Assembly: GCA_002449845.1 (NCBI GenBank)
Contig: DJXW01000020.1
Location: 1-49,127 of the forward strand
Source of the DNA: Prevotella sp. UBA6994
GTDB lineage: Bacteria > Bacteroidota > Bacteroidia > Bacteroidales > Bacteroidaceae
DNA length: 49,127 nucleotides
Direction: 5' to 3'
Below are positions 8,790 to 18,500 of the stretch, in pieces. A program made the position numbers and the translations under genes. The first letter of the stretch is position 1; the number at the start of each line of letters is the position of its first letter. The notes beneath the pieces are model-generated. The model saw only the letters and a program-made list of their open reading frames with translations, ran no database searches and had not been told where the DNA came from.

Positions 8790-9869
8790 ATGGACAACAA
8801 GAAAATTCTCGTGGCTATCACCCACGGTGACACAAACGGTATTGGATACGAACTGATTTTTAAAACCTTTTCTACTCCCGAGATGCTGGAACTCTGCACT
8901 CCTATCATCTACGGTTCGCCAAAAGTGGCAGCCTATCATCGAAAAGCTCTTGACACACAGGCTAACTTCACGATAATCAATCATGCCGAAGAGGCTCACG
9001 ACGGGAAAGTAAACTTGTTGACATGCTTTAACGAAGAAGTGAAAGTTGACTTAGGAAAGCCAACACAGGAATCGCACCAAGCTGGCGTGAAGGCTCTTGA
9101 CAAGGCTCTGGAAGATTTCAAGAATGGATGTTTTCAAGTATTGGTCACCATGCCTATCAACAAGAATATGGAATATCAGTTTCCCGGACAGGTTGAGTAC
9201 ATCGAGAAAAAGTTGGAGGACACCAATGACAAGTCAACGGTCATTATCTGTAACAACCTCATGAGAATAGCCTTGGCAACAAAAGATATTGCCATAAAGG
9301 ATGTTTCTAATCATATCACCATCGACCATGTGGCAGAGAAATTGAAAACCTTACACACGACATTGCGTCGCGACTTCCGCATTTTCAACCCTCGAATAGC
9401 AGTCTTGGCATTAAACCCAAATGCAGATGGCGAAGAAGAGACAACCATCATCAAACCAGCCATAGAAAAGCAGGAAGAACTGCATATTGAGGCATTCGGT
9501 CCATTTACTACGGATGATTTCTTCAGAAATGAGAAATATAAGGCGTTTGACGGAATCCTCGCCATGTATCACGACCAAGGCACAATGCCATTCAACACCA
9601 TCCAAGGAGACTGTTGTTTTACCATGTTGGCTGGAATACCCTACGTTTGCACATCGCCCACATTGTCACCAAGTTTTGAGATTGCAGGTCAAAACAAGGG
9701 GGATGAAAGTTCTCTCCGACAAGCTATCTACTCGGCTATAGATGTTTATCGCAATCGCATCAACTATGACGAGCCTTACGAAAATCCATTGGAAAAATTA
9801 TACCACGAGAAACGTGACGAGGGTGAGAAAATAAGATTTTCAATTCCTAAGAAACACGAAAAAGCTTAA
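8790..9869 (+). CDS. pdxA: PdxA-like protein with altered active-site residues
   Basis: A 359-residue homologue of 4-hydroxythreonine-4-phosphate dehydrogenase, the NAD-dependent step of DXP-dependent vitamin B6 synthesis. I start at ATG 8790 rather than the in-frame TTG at 8784. The family frame is clear: ITHGDTNGIGYELI (10-23), VLVTMPINK (117-125), LALNP (206-210), MYHDQG (259-264) and EIAG (297-300). Several residues known to bind metal or substrate in E. coli PdxA appear replaced. The expected GHTE is GQVE (133-136), the expected H166 position is Asp166, the LNPHAG histidine is Asn211, and the DHGT loop reads LSPS (292-295). Only the YHDQG histidine (His261) remains. It may be a diverged enzyme with another substrate or a non-catalytic paralogue. 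It lies 88 bp after rlmN. Confidence 0.8.
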   Translation: MDNKKILVAITHGDTNGIGYELIFKTFSTPEMLELCTPIIYGSPKVAAYHRKALDTQANFTIINHAEEAHDGKVNLLTCFNEEVKVDLGKPTQESHQAGVKALDKALEDFKNGCFQVLVTMPINKNMEYQFPGQVEYIEKKLEDTNDKSTVIICNNLMRIALATKDIAIKDVSNHITIDHVAEKLKTLHTTLRRDFRIFNPRIAVLALNPNADGEEETTIIKPAIEKQEELHIEAFGPFTTDDFFRNEKYKAFDGILAMYHDQGTMPFNTIQGDCCFTMLAGIPYVCTSPTLSPSFEIAGQNKGDESSLRQAIYSAIDVYRNRINYDEPYENPLEKLYHEKRDEGEKIRFSIPKKHEKA

Positions 9870-9913
9870 AGGTATTTGTCTTTTCGCTAATTTTCTATAA
9901 TTTTCTGCCATTA

Positions 9914-9946
9914 TTGCAGTTATACCAAATAAATTGTGTAATTTTG
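9914..9946 (+). promoter_or_regulatory. Promoter of the sigma-54 activator gene
   Basis: TAATTTTG (9939-9946) is a good -7 box, and TTG at 9914-9916 lies 22 bp upstream. The start codon at 9955 is only 8 bp past the box, so the transcript should be nearly leaderless. Confidence 0.55.
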
Positions 9947-9954
9947 GCACTTCA

Positions 9955-11208
9955 ATGAATACGACTCAATTACAAACCATCAAGAATCGGTATAACATCG
10001 TGGGTAATTGCGATGGATTGAACCGAGCGTTAGATGTGGCACTGCAAGTGGCACCTACAGACTTGAGTGTGCTCGTCGTGGGCGAAAGTGGCGTGGGTAA
10101 AGAGATTATCCCTCGTGTGATTCATGATACATCTCCTCGACGCAGAGAGAAATATTTCGCCATCAACTGTGGTTCCATCCCAGAAGGAACTATCGACAGC
10201 GAGTTGTTTGGTCATGAAAAAGGTTCGTTTACAGGTGCCATCGGTGAAAGCGAAGGATATTTTGGCATTGCCAATAAGGGTACGATCTTCCTTGATGAAG
10301 TGGGAGAACTGCCACTCGCCACACAAGCCCGTCTGTTACGCGTATTGGAAACGGGTGAATATATCCGTGTAGGTGGTACTAAAATCATGAAAACCGACGT
10401 GCGTATTGTGGCTGCGACCAACGTGAACATGCGAAAGGCTATCAGTGAGGGAAGGTTTCGCGAGGATTTATATTACCGTTTAAATACAATCCCCATACAG
10501 ATGCCTGCCCTGCGTGAACGTGGCAATGACATTCTATTGCTCTTCCGTCTCTTTGCCATGCAAATGGCTGAAAAATACAGATTGCCTAAAATTACTTTGA
10601 CGGAAGACGCAAAAGCAATACTGCTCAAATATAAATGGCCAGGAAATGTGAGGCAATTGAAAAACATCACTGAGCAAATGTCGGTACTGAGTCAAGAGAG
10701 GGAAATCAATGCAGAGATGCTACTGCAATTCATTCCGCAAGACCCGGAAAGTACACAACTGGCTACCATATCCCAACCAGGTGCTCACTCATACGAGAGC
10801 GAACGGGAACTGTTATATAAAATTCTCTATGAGCTGCGTGGTAACGTGAATGACTTGCGTCGTGACATGAACGGACTGAGAAAGCAATTAGAGGAGGTAC
10901 GTGACACAAATGGCATTGGGTATAATATTCCAATAGCTGCGGTAGAGGCAATAGGTCATCCTGTAAAAGCTAACGACCCTAACAAAATCGAGGATGCAGA
11001 AGCCGAGGAAATCAATGAGATGAACGAACTTGAGAACCTGAACTTGCGGGAGAGCAACAAAGAAAAGACCATCAAGGCACTGGAACGTACTGGCGGAAAT
11101 AGGAAAAAAACTGCCAAAGAACTGGGTATTTCTGACCGTACATTATATAGATGGCTCAAGGAGTTTGGACTTGACAAACAAATAGCTTCTACAGATGTGA
11201 TAGAATAA
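9955..11208 (+). CDS. Sigma-54-dependent transcriptional activator (AAA+ and Fis HTH)
   Basis: A 417-residue bacterial enhancer-binding protein. The AAA+ ATPase domain starts almost at once: Walker A GESGVGKE (43-50), the sigma-54 contact loop as GSFTGA (90-95, Ser in place of the usual Ala), Walker B FLDE (112-115), and RFREDLYYRLN and WPGNVRQL further on. There is no N-terminal receiver, PAS or GAF domain, so its activity cannot be controlled in cis by phosphorylation. A long acidic helical linker (about 260-360) follows, then a Fis-type helix-turn-helix (NRKKTAKELGISDRTLYRWLKEFG). I start at ATG 9955 rather than the upstream TTG at 9934. The gene ends 1 bp before lptE, so the two are probably cotranscribed; the genes it controls are unknown. 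Confidence 0.9.
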   Translation: MNTTQLQTIKNRYNIVGNCDGLNRALDVALQVAPTDLSVLVVGESGVGKEIIPRVIHDTSPRRREKYFAINCGSIPEGTIDSELFGHEKGSFTGAIGESEGYFGIANKGTIFLDEVGELPLATQARLLRVLETGEYIRVGGTKIMKTDVRIVAATNVNMRKAISEGRFREDLYYRLNTIPIQMPALRERGNDILLLFRLFAMQMAEKYRLPKITLTEDAKAILLKYKWPGNVRQLKNITEQMSVLSQEREINAEMLLQFIPQDPESTQLATISQPGAHSYESERELLYKILYELRGNVNDLRRDMNGLRKQLEEVRDTNGIGYNIPIAAVEAIGHPVKANDPNKIEDAEAEEINEMNELENLNLRESNKEKTIKALERTGGNRKKTAKELGISDRTLYRWLKEFGLDKQIASTDVIE

Positions 11209-11209
11209 A

Positions 11210-11743
11210 ATGAACATGAACATCAAGAATATCATACTCTGCCTGTGCATCCTTACGCTATCGTCATGTGCATTAAACTTAGGATTGTTTACGGCAAGTT
11301 ATAAGTTTAACGGGGCAAGTATAAACTATGCGGAAACCAAGACTATACAAATAGCCGACTTCCCAATACGCGCCAGCTATGTATGGGGTCCGATGGCTCC
11401 CATGTTCAACAACAAGCTGAAAGATAAGTTTGCCGACAACACGAAATTGAGTTTGGTGAAACGAAACGGCGACATGAAAATCGAAGGTGAAATAACACAA
11501 TACACACAAAGGAACAAGTCTGTTTCAAGTGAGGGTTATTCATCACAAACAGAGCTTTCAATCACGGTAAACGTGAGGTTTACCAACACCAAAAAGCACG
11601 ATGAGGATTTTGAAAAATCATTTTCGGCAGCATCGTCATACGAAACCACACAAAACCTGAACGCTGTTCAGGATAAGCTCGTGGATGAGATATTAGACGA
11701 AATTGTTGACCAAATATTCAATGCAACGGTAGCCAACTGGTAA
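11210..11743 (+). CDS. lptE: LptE-like LPS-assembly lipoprotein
   Basis: 177 residues. A lipoprotein signal ends in the lipobox LSSC (Cys20). The mature part has the pattern of Bacteroidota LptE proteins: YKFNGASI, KTIQIADFPIRA, an LKDKFADNTKLSLV helix, GDMKIEGEIT, and the closing LVDEILDEIVDQIFNATVANW. LptE plugs the LptD barrel and helps insert lipopolysaccharide in the outer leaflet. The gene starts 1 bp after the stop of the sigma-54 activator and lies 25 bp before the TPR gene, inside a tight plus-strand run ending in secG. The family call is based on pattern; no LptD is in this window. Confidence 0.75.
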   Translation: MNMNIKNIILCLCILTLSSCALNLGLFTASYKFNGASINYAETKTIQIADFPIRASYVWGPMAPMFNNKLKDKFADNTKLSLVKRNGDMKIEGEITQYTQRNKSVSSEGYSSQTELSITVNVRFTNTKKHDEDFEKSFSAASSYETTQNLNAVQDKLVDEILDEIVDQIFNATVANW

Positions 11744-11768
11744 GAAGGAATCATTAAACCTATATTAA

Positions 11769-12521
11769 ATGATGGAATTGACACAACTCATGCAGCATCC
11801 AGAACTGATGGACAAGGAAACGCTATACGACTTGAGAAGTCTGATAGCTCTTTATCCGTACTATCAGCCAGCACGATTGTTGATGTTGCAAAATCTATAT
11901 CTACTGCATGACCCTACATTCGATGAGGAACTTCGCCGTGCGGCTATTTACGTCACGGATCGTAAAGTGCTGTTCAACCTCGTCGAGGCTTCTCATTACA
12001 AAATCAAGCCCAAGGAAGTAAAACAAAAGGATACGGGGAAAGAAAAGACGGAAAACAATCGTACCATCAGCCTCATTGATGAGTTCTTGAACTCTATCCC
12101 AGAACAAGAGGCTACTGGAGCCGTACAAAAGCGCAAGCCAACTCCGGCTGACGCTGCCGTGGATTACGTTTCGTATCTGCTTGATATCGAAAGCGAGGAG
12201 GAACATCAGGCTGAGGAAAATGTTCAACTGAAAGGACAGAATCTGATAGACAACTTTATCAAAAACGAAGGAGGGAAGATAAAATTAAAGGAAAAACCCG
12301 AATTTGTACCTGAAATAGAAACAGAGACAGAAACAGAAGATTTTTTAGGTGAAGATGGCTATTTTACCGAGACTTTAGCCAAAATTTACATCAAACAAGG
12401 CAGATATTCCAAGGCACTCGAAATTATTAGGCGATTAAATTTGAATTATCCAAAAAAAAATGTTTACTTTGCAGACCAAATACGTTTTTTGGAAAAATTG
12501 ATATTAAATAACGAAAAATAA
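11769..12521 (+). CDS. Conserved protein with C-terminal TPR, upstream of secG
   Basis: 250 residues, with no signal peptide or membrane segment, so probably cytosolic. The N-terminal part is helical (LYDLRSLIALYPYYQPARLLMLQNLYLL, about 20-47), the middle is charged and low in complexity, and residues about 205-245 form a TPR-like pair (TLAKIYIKQGRYSKALEIIRRL...). An alternative start codon lies one codon downstream. I recall similar unnamed proteins beside lptE and secG in Bacteroidales, so an accessory role in envelope biogenesis is possible, but no function can be assigned from sequence. Confidence 0.75.
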   Translation: MMELTQLMQHPELMDKETLYDLRSLIALYPYYQPARLLMLQNLYLLHDPTFDEELRRAAIYVTDRKVLFNLVEASHYKIKPKEVKQKDTGKEKTENNRTISLIDEFLNSIPEQEATGAVQKRKPTPADAAVDYVSYLLDIESEEEHQAEENVQLKGQNLIDNFIKNEGGKIKLKEKPEFVPEIETETETEDFLGEDGYFTETLAKIYIKQGRYSKALEIIRRLNLNYPKKNVYFADQIRFLEKLILNNEK

Positions 12522-12533
12522 ATAGTTAAAAAA

Positions 12534-12941
12534 ATGATTTACACATTATTCGTAGTACTGATTGTTTTGGCAGCAGTGATGATGATTATCATCGTGCTTA
12601 TCCAAGAATCGAAAGGTGGAGGACTTTCTTCCAACTTCTCTTCTTCAAACCAAATTATGGGCGTACGCAAAACCACCGACATCGTGGAAAAAACCACATG
12701 GGGTTTGGCTATCGCCATGGTAGCATTCAGCGTGATTTGCGCTTGGGTAGCTCCAAAAGCCGCTTCAGAACAGAGCGTTTTGGAGAATATCGCTACTCAG
12801 ACAGAAACCACCAACCCAACCAATACTCCTGGATTTGGCGTTGGTCAGCAAGCTGCTCCTGCTAAAGATGCACCTGCAGCAAAGGAAGCTGCTCCTGCAC
12901 AAGAAAAGGCAGCCGCTCCAGCAGCACCCGTAAAAAAATAA
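12534..12941 (+). CDS. secG: SecG, preprotein translocase subunit
   Basis: 135 residues. Two transmembrane helices (about 1-22 and 56-75) flank the conserved SecG loop 'IQESKGGGLSSNFSSSNQIMGVRKTTDIVEKTTW'. SecG associates with SecYE and aids membrane cycling during Sec export. Residues about 85-135 form an Ala/Pro/Lys-rich tail (for example APAAKEAAPAQEKAAAPAAP) that the E. coli protein lacks; I recall such tails in Bacteroidales SecG. It ends a plus-strand run and is followed by a hairpin that overlaps the tRNA-His promoter. Confidence 0.93.
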   Translation: MIYTLFVVLIVLAAVMMIIIVLIQESKGGGLSSNFSSSNQIMGVRKTTDIVEKTTWGLAIAMVAFSVICAWVAPKAASEQSVLENIATQTETTNPTNTPGFGVGQQAAPAKDAPAAKEAAPAQEKAAAPAAPVKK

Positions 12942-12948
12942 AAAAAAT

Positions 12949-12983
12949 AAGGGAATTATTTGGTAAATCAAAATAATTCCCTT
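12949..12983. terminator. 13-bp inverted repeat after secG
   Basis: AAGGGAATTATTT and AAATAATTCCCTT pair perfectly around a 9-nt loop, 8 bp after the secG stop. No T-run follows, so termination is not certain. The repeat contains the -33 box and spacer of the tRNA promoter. Confidence 0.6.
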
Positions 12984-12990
12984 ACCTTTG
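12959..12990 (+). promoter_or_regulatory. tRNA-His promoter
   Basis: TTTG (12959-12962), a 20-bp spacer, then TACCTTTG (12983-12990): a consensus Bacteroidota promoter 27 bp before the tRNA. Confidence 0.8.
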
Positions 12991-13017
12991 CACTCGCATT
13001 TCAAAAGAATGCTCATG

Positions 13018-13091
13018 GTGCCCGTAGTTCAGTTGGTTAGAGCGTCAGATTGTGGTTCTGAATGTCGTGGGTTCGAGTCCCACCGGGCACC
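13018..13091 (+). tRNA. tRNA-His(GTG)
   Basis: A complete cloverleaf. The acceptor stem is GTGCCCG/CGGGCAC, the anticodon stem TCAGA/TCTGA with loop TTGTGGT (anticodon GTG at 13052-13054), and the T arm GTGGG-TTCGAGT-CCCAC. A G at 13017 can pair with the C discriminator at 13091, the G-1:C73 pair that identifies histidine tRNA. CCA is not encoded. Positions 13047-13092 recur at 33928-33973 with one mismatch, marking this gene as a likely integration site. Confidence 0.97.
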
Positions 13092-13100
13092 CAAAAGACA

Positions 13101-13140
13101 AAGTCCTGTAAGTAAGCAACTTACAGGACTTTTCTTTTCT
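13101..13140 (+). terminator. tRNA-His terminator
   Basis: AAGTCCTGTAAGT and ACTTACAGGACTT form a 13-bp stem around AAGCA, followed by TTCTTTTCT. Confidence 0.85.
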
Positions 13141-13514
13141 AAGTATTTCAAAGTTGTAGGCACATTGTAGGCACACTTGCAAGCCACCCTCGATTTTAAC
13201 ATTTTCACCTTGCAGAATCTCCACATCTTTATTCTGCAAGTGATTTATATTATCACCGTTGTCAAGTTTTATCGTTGACAAGTTGAAAACATCTATGGGA
13301 TTTCAACTGGCAACAAAATTGGGGGTAAAGAGACAATTTTCACATTATAATTTATGTCAAATATTAGATTTTTGGGAGCCGCTTTCTGACAATACAATGC
13401 TTATATTACTGCGGTAACTTAAAAATAATTAGGGTTACCGCAATAAAATAAATACATTTTTCTTTTTGATTCCATTTAAAAGTATTACCTTTGCACAAAA
13501 TTAATACATCTGGT
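13141..13514. other. Gene-free stretch after tRNA-His
   Basis: It holds two copies of TGTAGGCACA 11 bp apart (13155-13164, 13166-13175) and an inverted repeat TGCGGTAAC/GTTACCGCA (13410-13418, 13434-13442) with a 15-nt loop just ahead of the ATPase promoter. The repeat has the form of an operator but may also be a hairpin. No convincing gene was seen. Confidence 0.6.
13465..13493 (+). promoter_or_regulatory. Promoter of the DUF234-type ATPase gene
   Basis: TACCTTTG (13486-13493) is a consensus -7 box, and TTTG lies at 13465-13468, with a 17-bp spacer that is shorter than usual. The start codon at 13515 is 21 bp downstream. Confidence 0.55.
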
Positions 13515-14960
13515 ATGGAGAATAAAAACATTATGGTGGGCAGGCATCAGGAGATGGCACTCCTGCAGGATATTATCAGTTCTCCCAAGGCTGAGTTGGT
13601 TGCCGTTTACGGACGTAGACGTATTGGCAAGACATTTCTTATTGACAAGACGTTTAATGCGAAGTATGATTTCTATACAACAGGTATCTATGAAGGAACT
13701 CGCAAGGAACAATTGACTAACTTTGCAACCCAGCTGAGCATTTATGCCAAAAAGAAATACAAAGTTCCCAAGGATTGGATGTCAGCATTCCTCATGTTGC
13801 GAGAATATCTTGAGACTCTGCTTGACAAAGAGCGAATAGATATCTTCATCGACGAACTTCCATGGCTTGATACTCCCCGTTCGCGTTTCCTTAGAGCTTT
13901 TGATTTGTTCTGGAATGGCTGGGCATCGAAACATGACAATATTAAATTGATTGTTTGTGGATCGGCAACTACCTGGATGACCAATAAGTTGCTTGGCGAC
14001 AAGGGCGGACTGCATAATCGAGTTACGAAGCAAATATATTTGCGACCATTCAATCTTAGCGAAACCGAGGAATTCCTGAAATTGCGCGGTTTTGACTTGT
14101 CCCGTCAGCATATTACAGAAATCTATATGGCTCTTGGTGGGACACCATATTATCTTGATATGATGAGCCGAAGTATGAGTGTGGCTCAGAACATCGATAA
14201 ATTGTTCTTCTCCGACAATGCTGCACTCCAGAAAGAATACGATTTCCTCTATAAGTCTCTTTTTAAAGAGTCCCGTCTTTATCGACGAGTTGTTGAAGTC
14301 CTCTCAAAACAGATGAAAGGTATGACACGACAGGATCTTATACGGGAAATTGGAGTAGAAGATAACGGCTATTTTTCCGAAGTTCTCGATGATTTGTGTA
14401 ATTGCGACTTTATCCGCAGTTACAATGCTTTCGGAAAAACAGAACGTGACGTGATGTACCAGCTCACAGACCTTTATTCTTTGTTCTATCTTCGTTTCGT
14501 GAAAAACTATCATGGAGGTGACGAACACTATTGGAGCCATCTGGGACAAGACATCTCCAGTTGGGAAGGCTATGCTTTCGAGCAGGTGTGTCTGCACCAT
14601 ATTCCTCAAATCAAGCATAAACTGGGCATTAGCGGTATCCTAACAAACGTCTGTTCATGGTCGTGCAAGCCTTATATAGGTAAGGACGGCGAAGAGCATA
14701 AGGGTGCTCAGATAGATCTGATTATTGACCGTGGAGATAAGACTATCAATCTCTGTGAGATGAAGTTCACCAACAAGCCCTTTGCTATTTCTTCAGAATA
14801 TGCACAACGAATGCTTGAACGGCGTGATACTTTCCGTGAAGTTACCGACACGAATAAGTCTCTTCAACTGACTATGGTAACATCTGCGGGCTTGGTGCAT
14901 AATGCCGGATGGCAAAGTATTAATAATGAGGTATGTATCGATGACCTTTTTCATGCATAG
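13515..14960 (+). CDS. AAA ATPase with C-terminal DUF234 / nuclease-like domain
   Basis: 481 residues from ATG 13515; a TTG at 13491 overlaps the promoter and is rejected. The P-loop is GRRRIGKT (33-40), Walker B is DIFIDE (109-114) followed by LPWLDT, and the sensor region reads VCGSATTWM. The C-terminal third matches DUF234 of the archaeal-type ATPase family, with 'GAQIDLIIDRGD...NLCEMKFT', a layout of Asp and ExK like that of PD-(D/E)xK nucleases. Such ATPases are widespread single genes of unknown role in Bacteroidales and archaea; links to defence or mobile DNA are suspected, not shown. It is the first gene after the tRNA and has lower GC than the next large gene. Confidence 0.85.
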   Translation: MENKNIMVGRHQEMALLQDIISSPKAELVAVYGRRRIGKTFLIDKTFNAKYDFYTTGIYEGTRKEQLTNFATQLSIYAKKKYKVPKDWMSAFLMLREYLETLLDKERIDIFIDELPWLDTPRSRFLRAFDLFWNGWASKHDNIKLIVCGSATTWMTNKLLGDKGGLHNRVTKQIYLRPFNLSETEEFLKLRGFDLSRQHITEIYMALGGTPYYLDMMSRSMSVAQNIDKLFFSDNAALQKEYDFLYKSLFKESRLYRRVVEVLSKQMKGMTRQDLIREIGVEDNGYFSEVLDDLCNCDFIRSYNAFGKTERDVMYQLTDLYSLFYLRFVKNYHGGDEHYWSHLGQDISSWEGYAFEQVCLHHIPQIKHKLGISGILTNVCSWSCKPYIGKDGEEHKGAQIDLIIDRGDKTINLCEMKFTNKPFAISSEYAQRMLERRDTFREVTDTNKSLQLTMVTSAGLVHNAGWQSINNEVCIDDLFHA

Positions 14961-15097
14961 CAGGACGTATAGTTAAGTGTCCAGCATTTATAAAAAGTTG
15001 TTGAGGCGCTTTTGACTTCGTAGGTATATGGCTAGAATAAATGATAAAAGATAGGATAACAAAATGAGAAATTGGATTGATTCAAAAGACTACGACA

Positions 15098-15259
15098 ATG
15101 ATGCTCAAAGCATCATTTGGTATTAGTTTGCCTATAGTCATCGTTACTATTGTAATGCTCATAACAGGAGAGCCTATTTCTGTTTTTGAGCGTAAGACCG
15201 GAATATATATTCTTATAGTCTCTTCCATAGTCTTTCTTTGGGCTTTTATTCTCTTATAG
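15098..15259 (+). CDS. Possible small two-helix membrane protein
   Basis: 53 residues from ATG 15098, with two hydrophobic segments (GISLPIVIVTIVMLITG and GIYILIVSSIVFLWAFILL) split by a short charged loop. Just upstream, another frame opens with ATG at 15064 (MRNWIDSKDYDNDAQSII) and stops after 20 codons where the hydrophobic frame takes over. One frameshift may therefore have split a small protein with a polar N terminus. No family is recognised and no promoter box was seen. It may be a chance frame. Confidence 0.3.
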   Translation: MMLKASFGISLPIVIVTIVMLITGEPISVFERKTGIYILIVSSIVFLWAFILL

Positions 15260-15402
15260 CATTTGCAATTCTTTCTTGCTCTTGATATGGCGAGATGCCT
15301 ACCACTAAAGAATAGAAAAAACTCTCTCACGTGAAATTTTCCTCCAAAAGGAGTGATTTTCTCACATTTAATTTGTAACTTTTTCGTGTCATAGAGGATT
15401 TT

Positions 15403-15519
15403 GCTTGTCTTGAATTGCAGCACTAAGGTAAGTGAAAAATCTGATATGACAAAATCTTTGGCAACTTTCTGTTGCTCAGGAACTTAGAGACAAAATTAAA
15501 CTAAGGTGCTGCGGAATTT
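15403..15519. repeat. 117-bp dispersed repeat, copy A, at the giant gene
   Basis: Similar (about 80% by eye) to 34150-34264. Both begin GCTTGTCTTGAATTGCAGCAC and end near GTGCTGC(A/G)GAATT, so the ends are a short inverted repeat (GCAGCAC/GTGCTGC). Both lie directly before a gene start, here 12 bp before 15532. Weaker similarity extends about 75 bp further upstream. It may be a MITE-like insertion or a shared leader. Confidence 0.75.
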
Positions 15520-15531
15520 AGTAATTTATTT

Positions 15532-18500
15532 ATGTATCACAACCAAAACATTCTACGAGGGCGACCGTGGCTCATGCTACTGTTGCACTTTGTTTGGCTG
15601 CTGCCACAGGAGGCGGCGGCCGAGCGGTTCGTTGAGAAGACCTATCAGTATATGGTCATGCTCAACGGCGCGAACACCGTCCGCATCAAGGCCCCCGTCT
15701 ACGACGAGGACCAGGATGACCACTGGGTGTGTAACGGCAACCTCTATGTGACATGGACCGACGATGCCGGTGTAACGCAGAAGAAGAGCCTCGTGCACTT
15801 CGGCTTCAACTATGGCAAGACGGGACGGGGTTCTGACCCGAAGCAGAGTGGCCATAGCAACAGCGACTCCACCCTGCCGGTCTTCTTCGCCACCGAAATG
15901 GGGGGCAGCCTCGACATTACCCAGGGCAACTCGACGAACCACTTCACGCTAAGGAGCAGTGACGGTGAAGTGACCCGCACCATCTATGAGAACACCGACG
16001 GCGAGACCTACGAGTTCTCCGCCGTCTGGCGTGTGCCTTACGACCTGCTCGGCAAGTCGCTGAAATTTGAGTGGGGCATCATGCTCGACTACACCAACGG
16101 CTTAGTGTGGGACACCGACTACTCGCTGAGCGCACTCAGCCCTGTCACCATCGACGTGCCGAAGGCCATGGATGTCATCACACCGCAGGTCACCGCGCCC
16201 ATGATGTCCTACAGTAAGGAGGGCATGCTGGAGTTACCCTGGTTCATGGCCACCGACAAGGTGACGAAGGCACGCTATGAATATACCGACCATCTGGGCA
16301 AGACCGTCAAGGTGGAACTGGACCCTAAGGCCACCTCCGACGTAATCTATCTCGATGCCACGGTGCCTCACAACAACTTCCACATCGTGGTGAGCTACAA
16401 GGACAACCTGGACAACGACATCGAAGAAATCTCCTCGGCGGTGCAGGACCTGCCCGTGATTCATGCGCCTCGCGGCCTGAGCGTGCGCCCACTGGGCGAC
16501 ATGAAGCAGAAGATGGAGCTGAAGTGGAGTGTGCCGCACAGCGGAGCGAAGGACCTGGCCACCACCGACCAGTTTGTCATACAGCGCTCGCTCACCGGCA
16601 AGGAGGAAGACTTTGAAGAGATAGGCATGGTGATGTATATGGAGGGTATCACCACCGACAGCATCTTCACCTATTTAGACAGTACCCTTGTGGCGGCCAT
16701 CGAAGCCGATATGCTGACGAACAAGGGCACGCTGGAGAAGCTGACCTACCGCGTGCGCCGCGCCATGACCGAGAACTGGGGCTGGGACAACAACAACTGC
16801 GCCAGCCGCGCCTCGACGGTGCTGGCCGACCTGCACCTGCTGCGCATAGCCAACTACACGGCGCAGTGGGAGGATGAGAAAGCCTATACAGTACGCGTGG
16901 CATGGGAGTATGCCGACGAGCCCAGCGGAGTATGGGACGACCGTGCACAGATGGTGATGCAAGTGGTGATGCAGAACCGCAACCATCAGCCCATTGACAC
17001 CGTGCGCTACGTGCTGGGACGTAACGATCGACAGCAACGCTACAAGATAGTGAGTTTCTTCCGCCCTTGCGTCTATTTTGATGTGAATATCCTGGTGGAG
17101 AAGGAAGAATCACCCATCAGTCATTTGAAAAATCTGAAATCCTACTGGTTCCCCATACGCAATGCGGAGGACTGGACGGCATTCCGCGACAGTGTGGAAG
17201 TAGCCAAGAACGGCTACGACGTGAATGCCCGTCTCTATGCTGACATCACGACCGACGTGAGCATCGGCTGGGGAAAAGACATTGCCTATCGCGGTGTGTT
17301 CGACGGCAACGGGCATACAGTGACTTTCAACTTCAATAATTTCAACGAAAACAACATCGCGCTCTTCCGCTATGCAAGCAATGCCACCATCCGCAACCTG
17401 CACACGGCGGGCACCATCAGCACGGGCAAGATGTATGCTGCCGGCCTCATCTCTGAGGTTCTTGACGGAAGCACGGTGAGCATAGAGAACTGCCGCTCAT
17501 CGGTGACGCTCAAGAGCAGCGTCAGTGGCGATGGCTCCAACGGCGGCTTCATTGCACGCGCAAGATCAAACAGCAACGTCACCTTCACCAACTGTAAGTT
17601 CGACGGCAGCTTCGAAGGGGCCAACTGTGCCTACAACGGCGGTTTCATCGGCTGGACCGACAGCGGCGGCAATGTGAAGATAGACAACAGCCTCTTCAAC
17701 CCCGGTCACTACAACTGCAAAGTCAACGGCAGCGCAACGTGGTCGCGCAGTGCAGGCAACATCACTCTGACGGTCAGGAACAGCTATGCCACCCTGGAGA
17801 TTACCGACCAGATTGAGACCACCGTCATCGACGGCAAGACCTTCATGGTGCTACACAATGAAGCCGACTGGCTAAAGTTCCGCGATGCTGTGAAGGACAA
17901 CGGCAGCACCAATGCCATCCTGGCGGCCGACTTCACGGTGCACCACACGGTAGCCTGGGATGGCTGGGGCGTTTTCACAGGTATTCTCGATGGAAATGGC
18001 CATACCCTCACTGCTAATATTGACGGCGGTGGAACATATCATGTTGCACTCTTCAAAAATGCCAGAGACTATACTATCAAGAACCTGCACCTGAAGGGTA
18101 AAATCACGGGTGGCAACCACTTGGCGGGCTTCGTAGGCTTAAGCGTCAGGAGCGGCAACCCAGCCTGTAAGATCGAAAACTGCCGCGTGTCAGCCGAATT
18201 AGTGTGCAGTGGCGGAATCGCAGGAGGCTTCGTCGGATTTGGCAATGGTGCTGACATTGTGAACTGTCTGTTCGACGGATCCATAGAGTGCACACAGGAG
18301 AAGTTGAATGGAGTACAGTACTGGGCAGGAGCATTCTATGCTATGGTAGAGGGATCCACTGTAAACGGCGCTGTACAATACTGTCTGGACAAAGGCGTTT
18401 TTAAAGGCACTATCGAACATAAAGGACTGAACACAAAGCAATGGACAGAATGGGGCAATGGTGAGAACCAATGGACTCACGACAACTATTCCAACAACAA

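Noticed and set aside
13029..13281. Minus-strand proteins crossing tRNA-His (reading WDSNPRHSEPQ)
   Set aside because: They are translations of the tRNA gene and its terminator, a frequent spurious annotation.
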